NCBI RefSeq assembly: GCF_028687615.1
Contig: NZ_JAQTZU010000001.1
Location: 220,621-284,620 of the forward strand
Length of the DNA: 64,000 nt
DNA from: Methylovulum sp.
GTDB lineage: Bacteria; Pseudomonadota; Gammaproteobacteria; Methylococcales; Methylomonadaceae
Reading direction: 5' to 3'
Every line of letters starts with the position of its first letter. Within the stretch, counting starts at the first letter, position 1. Shown in pieces: positions 61,948-64,000 of the stretch. The translations under genes were made by a program, and so were the position numbers. The notes beneath the pieces were generated by a model. That model worked only from the letters and a program-made list of their open reading frames with translations, searched no databases and had not been told where the DNA came from.

Positions 61948-64000
<2,053 letters not shown>

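Overview
The window looks like a gammaproteobacterial chromosome of medium GC. Gene families, REP-type palindromes and the RayT-derived miniature elements fit a Methylococcales-like or related environmental gammaproteobacterium. No methane oxidation gene is present, so this placement is an inference. No rRNA, tRNA or CRISPR array was seen.

Region by region. 0-1.7 kb: the end of a glutaminase-STAS-cyclic nucleotide binding fusion. 1.7-7.3 kb: a decay zone cut up by three near-complete copies and one solo end of a miniature element derived from a REP-associated tyrosine transposase. Most genes here are broken (cyclase, metzincin protease, alpha/beta hydrolase, antitoxin, excalibur protein). 7.3-10.2 kb (minus): a TonB-ExbD-ExbB set whose ExbB carries N-terminal DUF2341 and LamG-like domains. 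10.4-17.4 kb: an antitoxin chimera, an arsR-exported phosphatase-dsbD unit, a ModE regulator, a diheme peroxidase and a small molybdopterin-oxidoreductase-like protein. 17.7-38.5 kb (plus): a periplasmic binding-like protein, a two-partner secretion pair (TpsB and a 3533-residue TpsA), a second ExbB(DUF2341-LamG)-ExbD-TonB set, a porin and a coiled-coil periplasmic protein. 38.6-42.2 kb: a flippase, an AI-2E-type permease and an OmpA-like lipoprotein with a hexapeptide repeat tail.

42.5-46.0 kb (plus) and 60.6-63.8 kb (minus) hold the two halves of one Na+-type F-ATPase (N-ATPase) operon. D-C-Q-R-B is at the right and E-F-A-G at the left, pointing towards each other. The 18 kb between them holds an RRM protein, an outer membrane protein, a phosphodiesterase, a two-component-regulated RND efflux operon and an NhaD Na+/H+ antiporter. 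Flipping this segment back restores the canonical atpDCQRBEFAG order. It also rebuilds one palindromic repeat element at the junction, of the same family as intact copies at 34.8-35.0 and 60.2-60.5 kb. This is the clearest structural discovery in the window.

The best candidate for a little-described functional system is 17.7-38.5 kb together with its paralogue at 7.3-10.2 kb. It pairs an adhesin-scale TpsA, ending in a two-cysteine loop, with its own proton-driven ExbB/ExbD/TonB module, in which the ExbB has a large lectin-like periplasmic head. No TonB-dependent receptor lies nearby.
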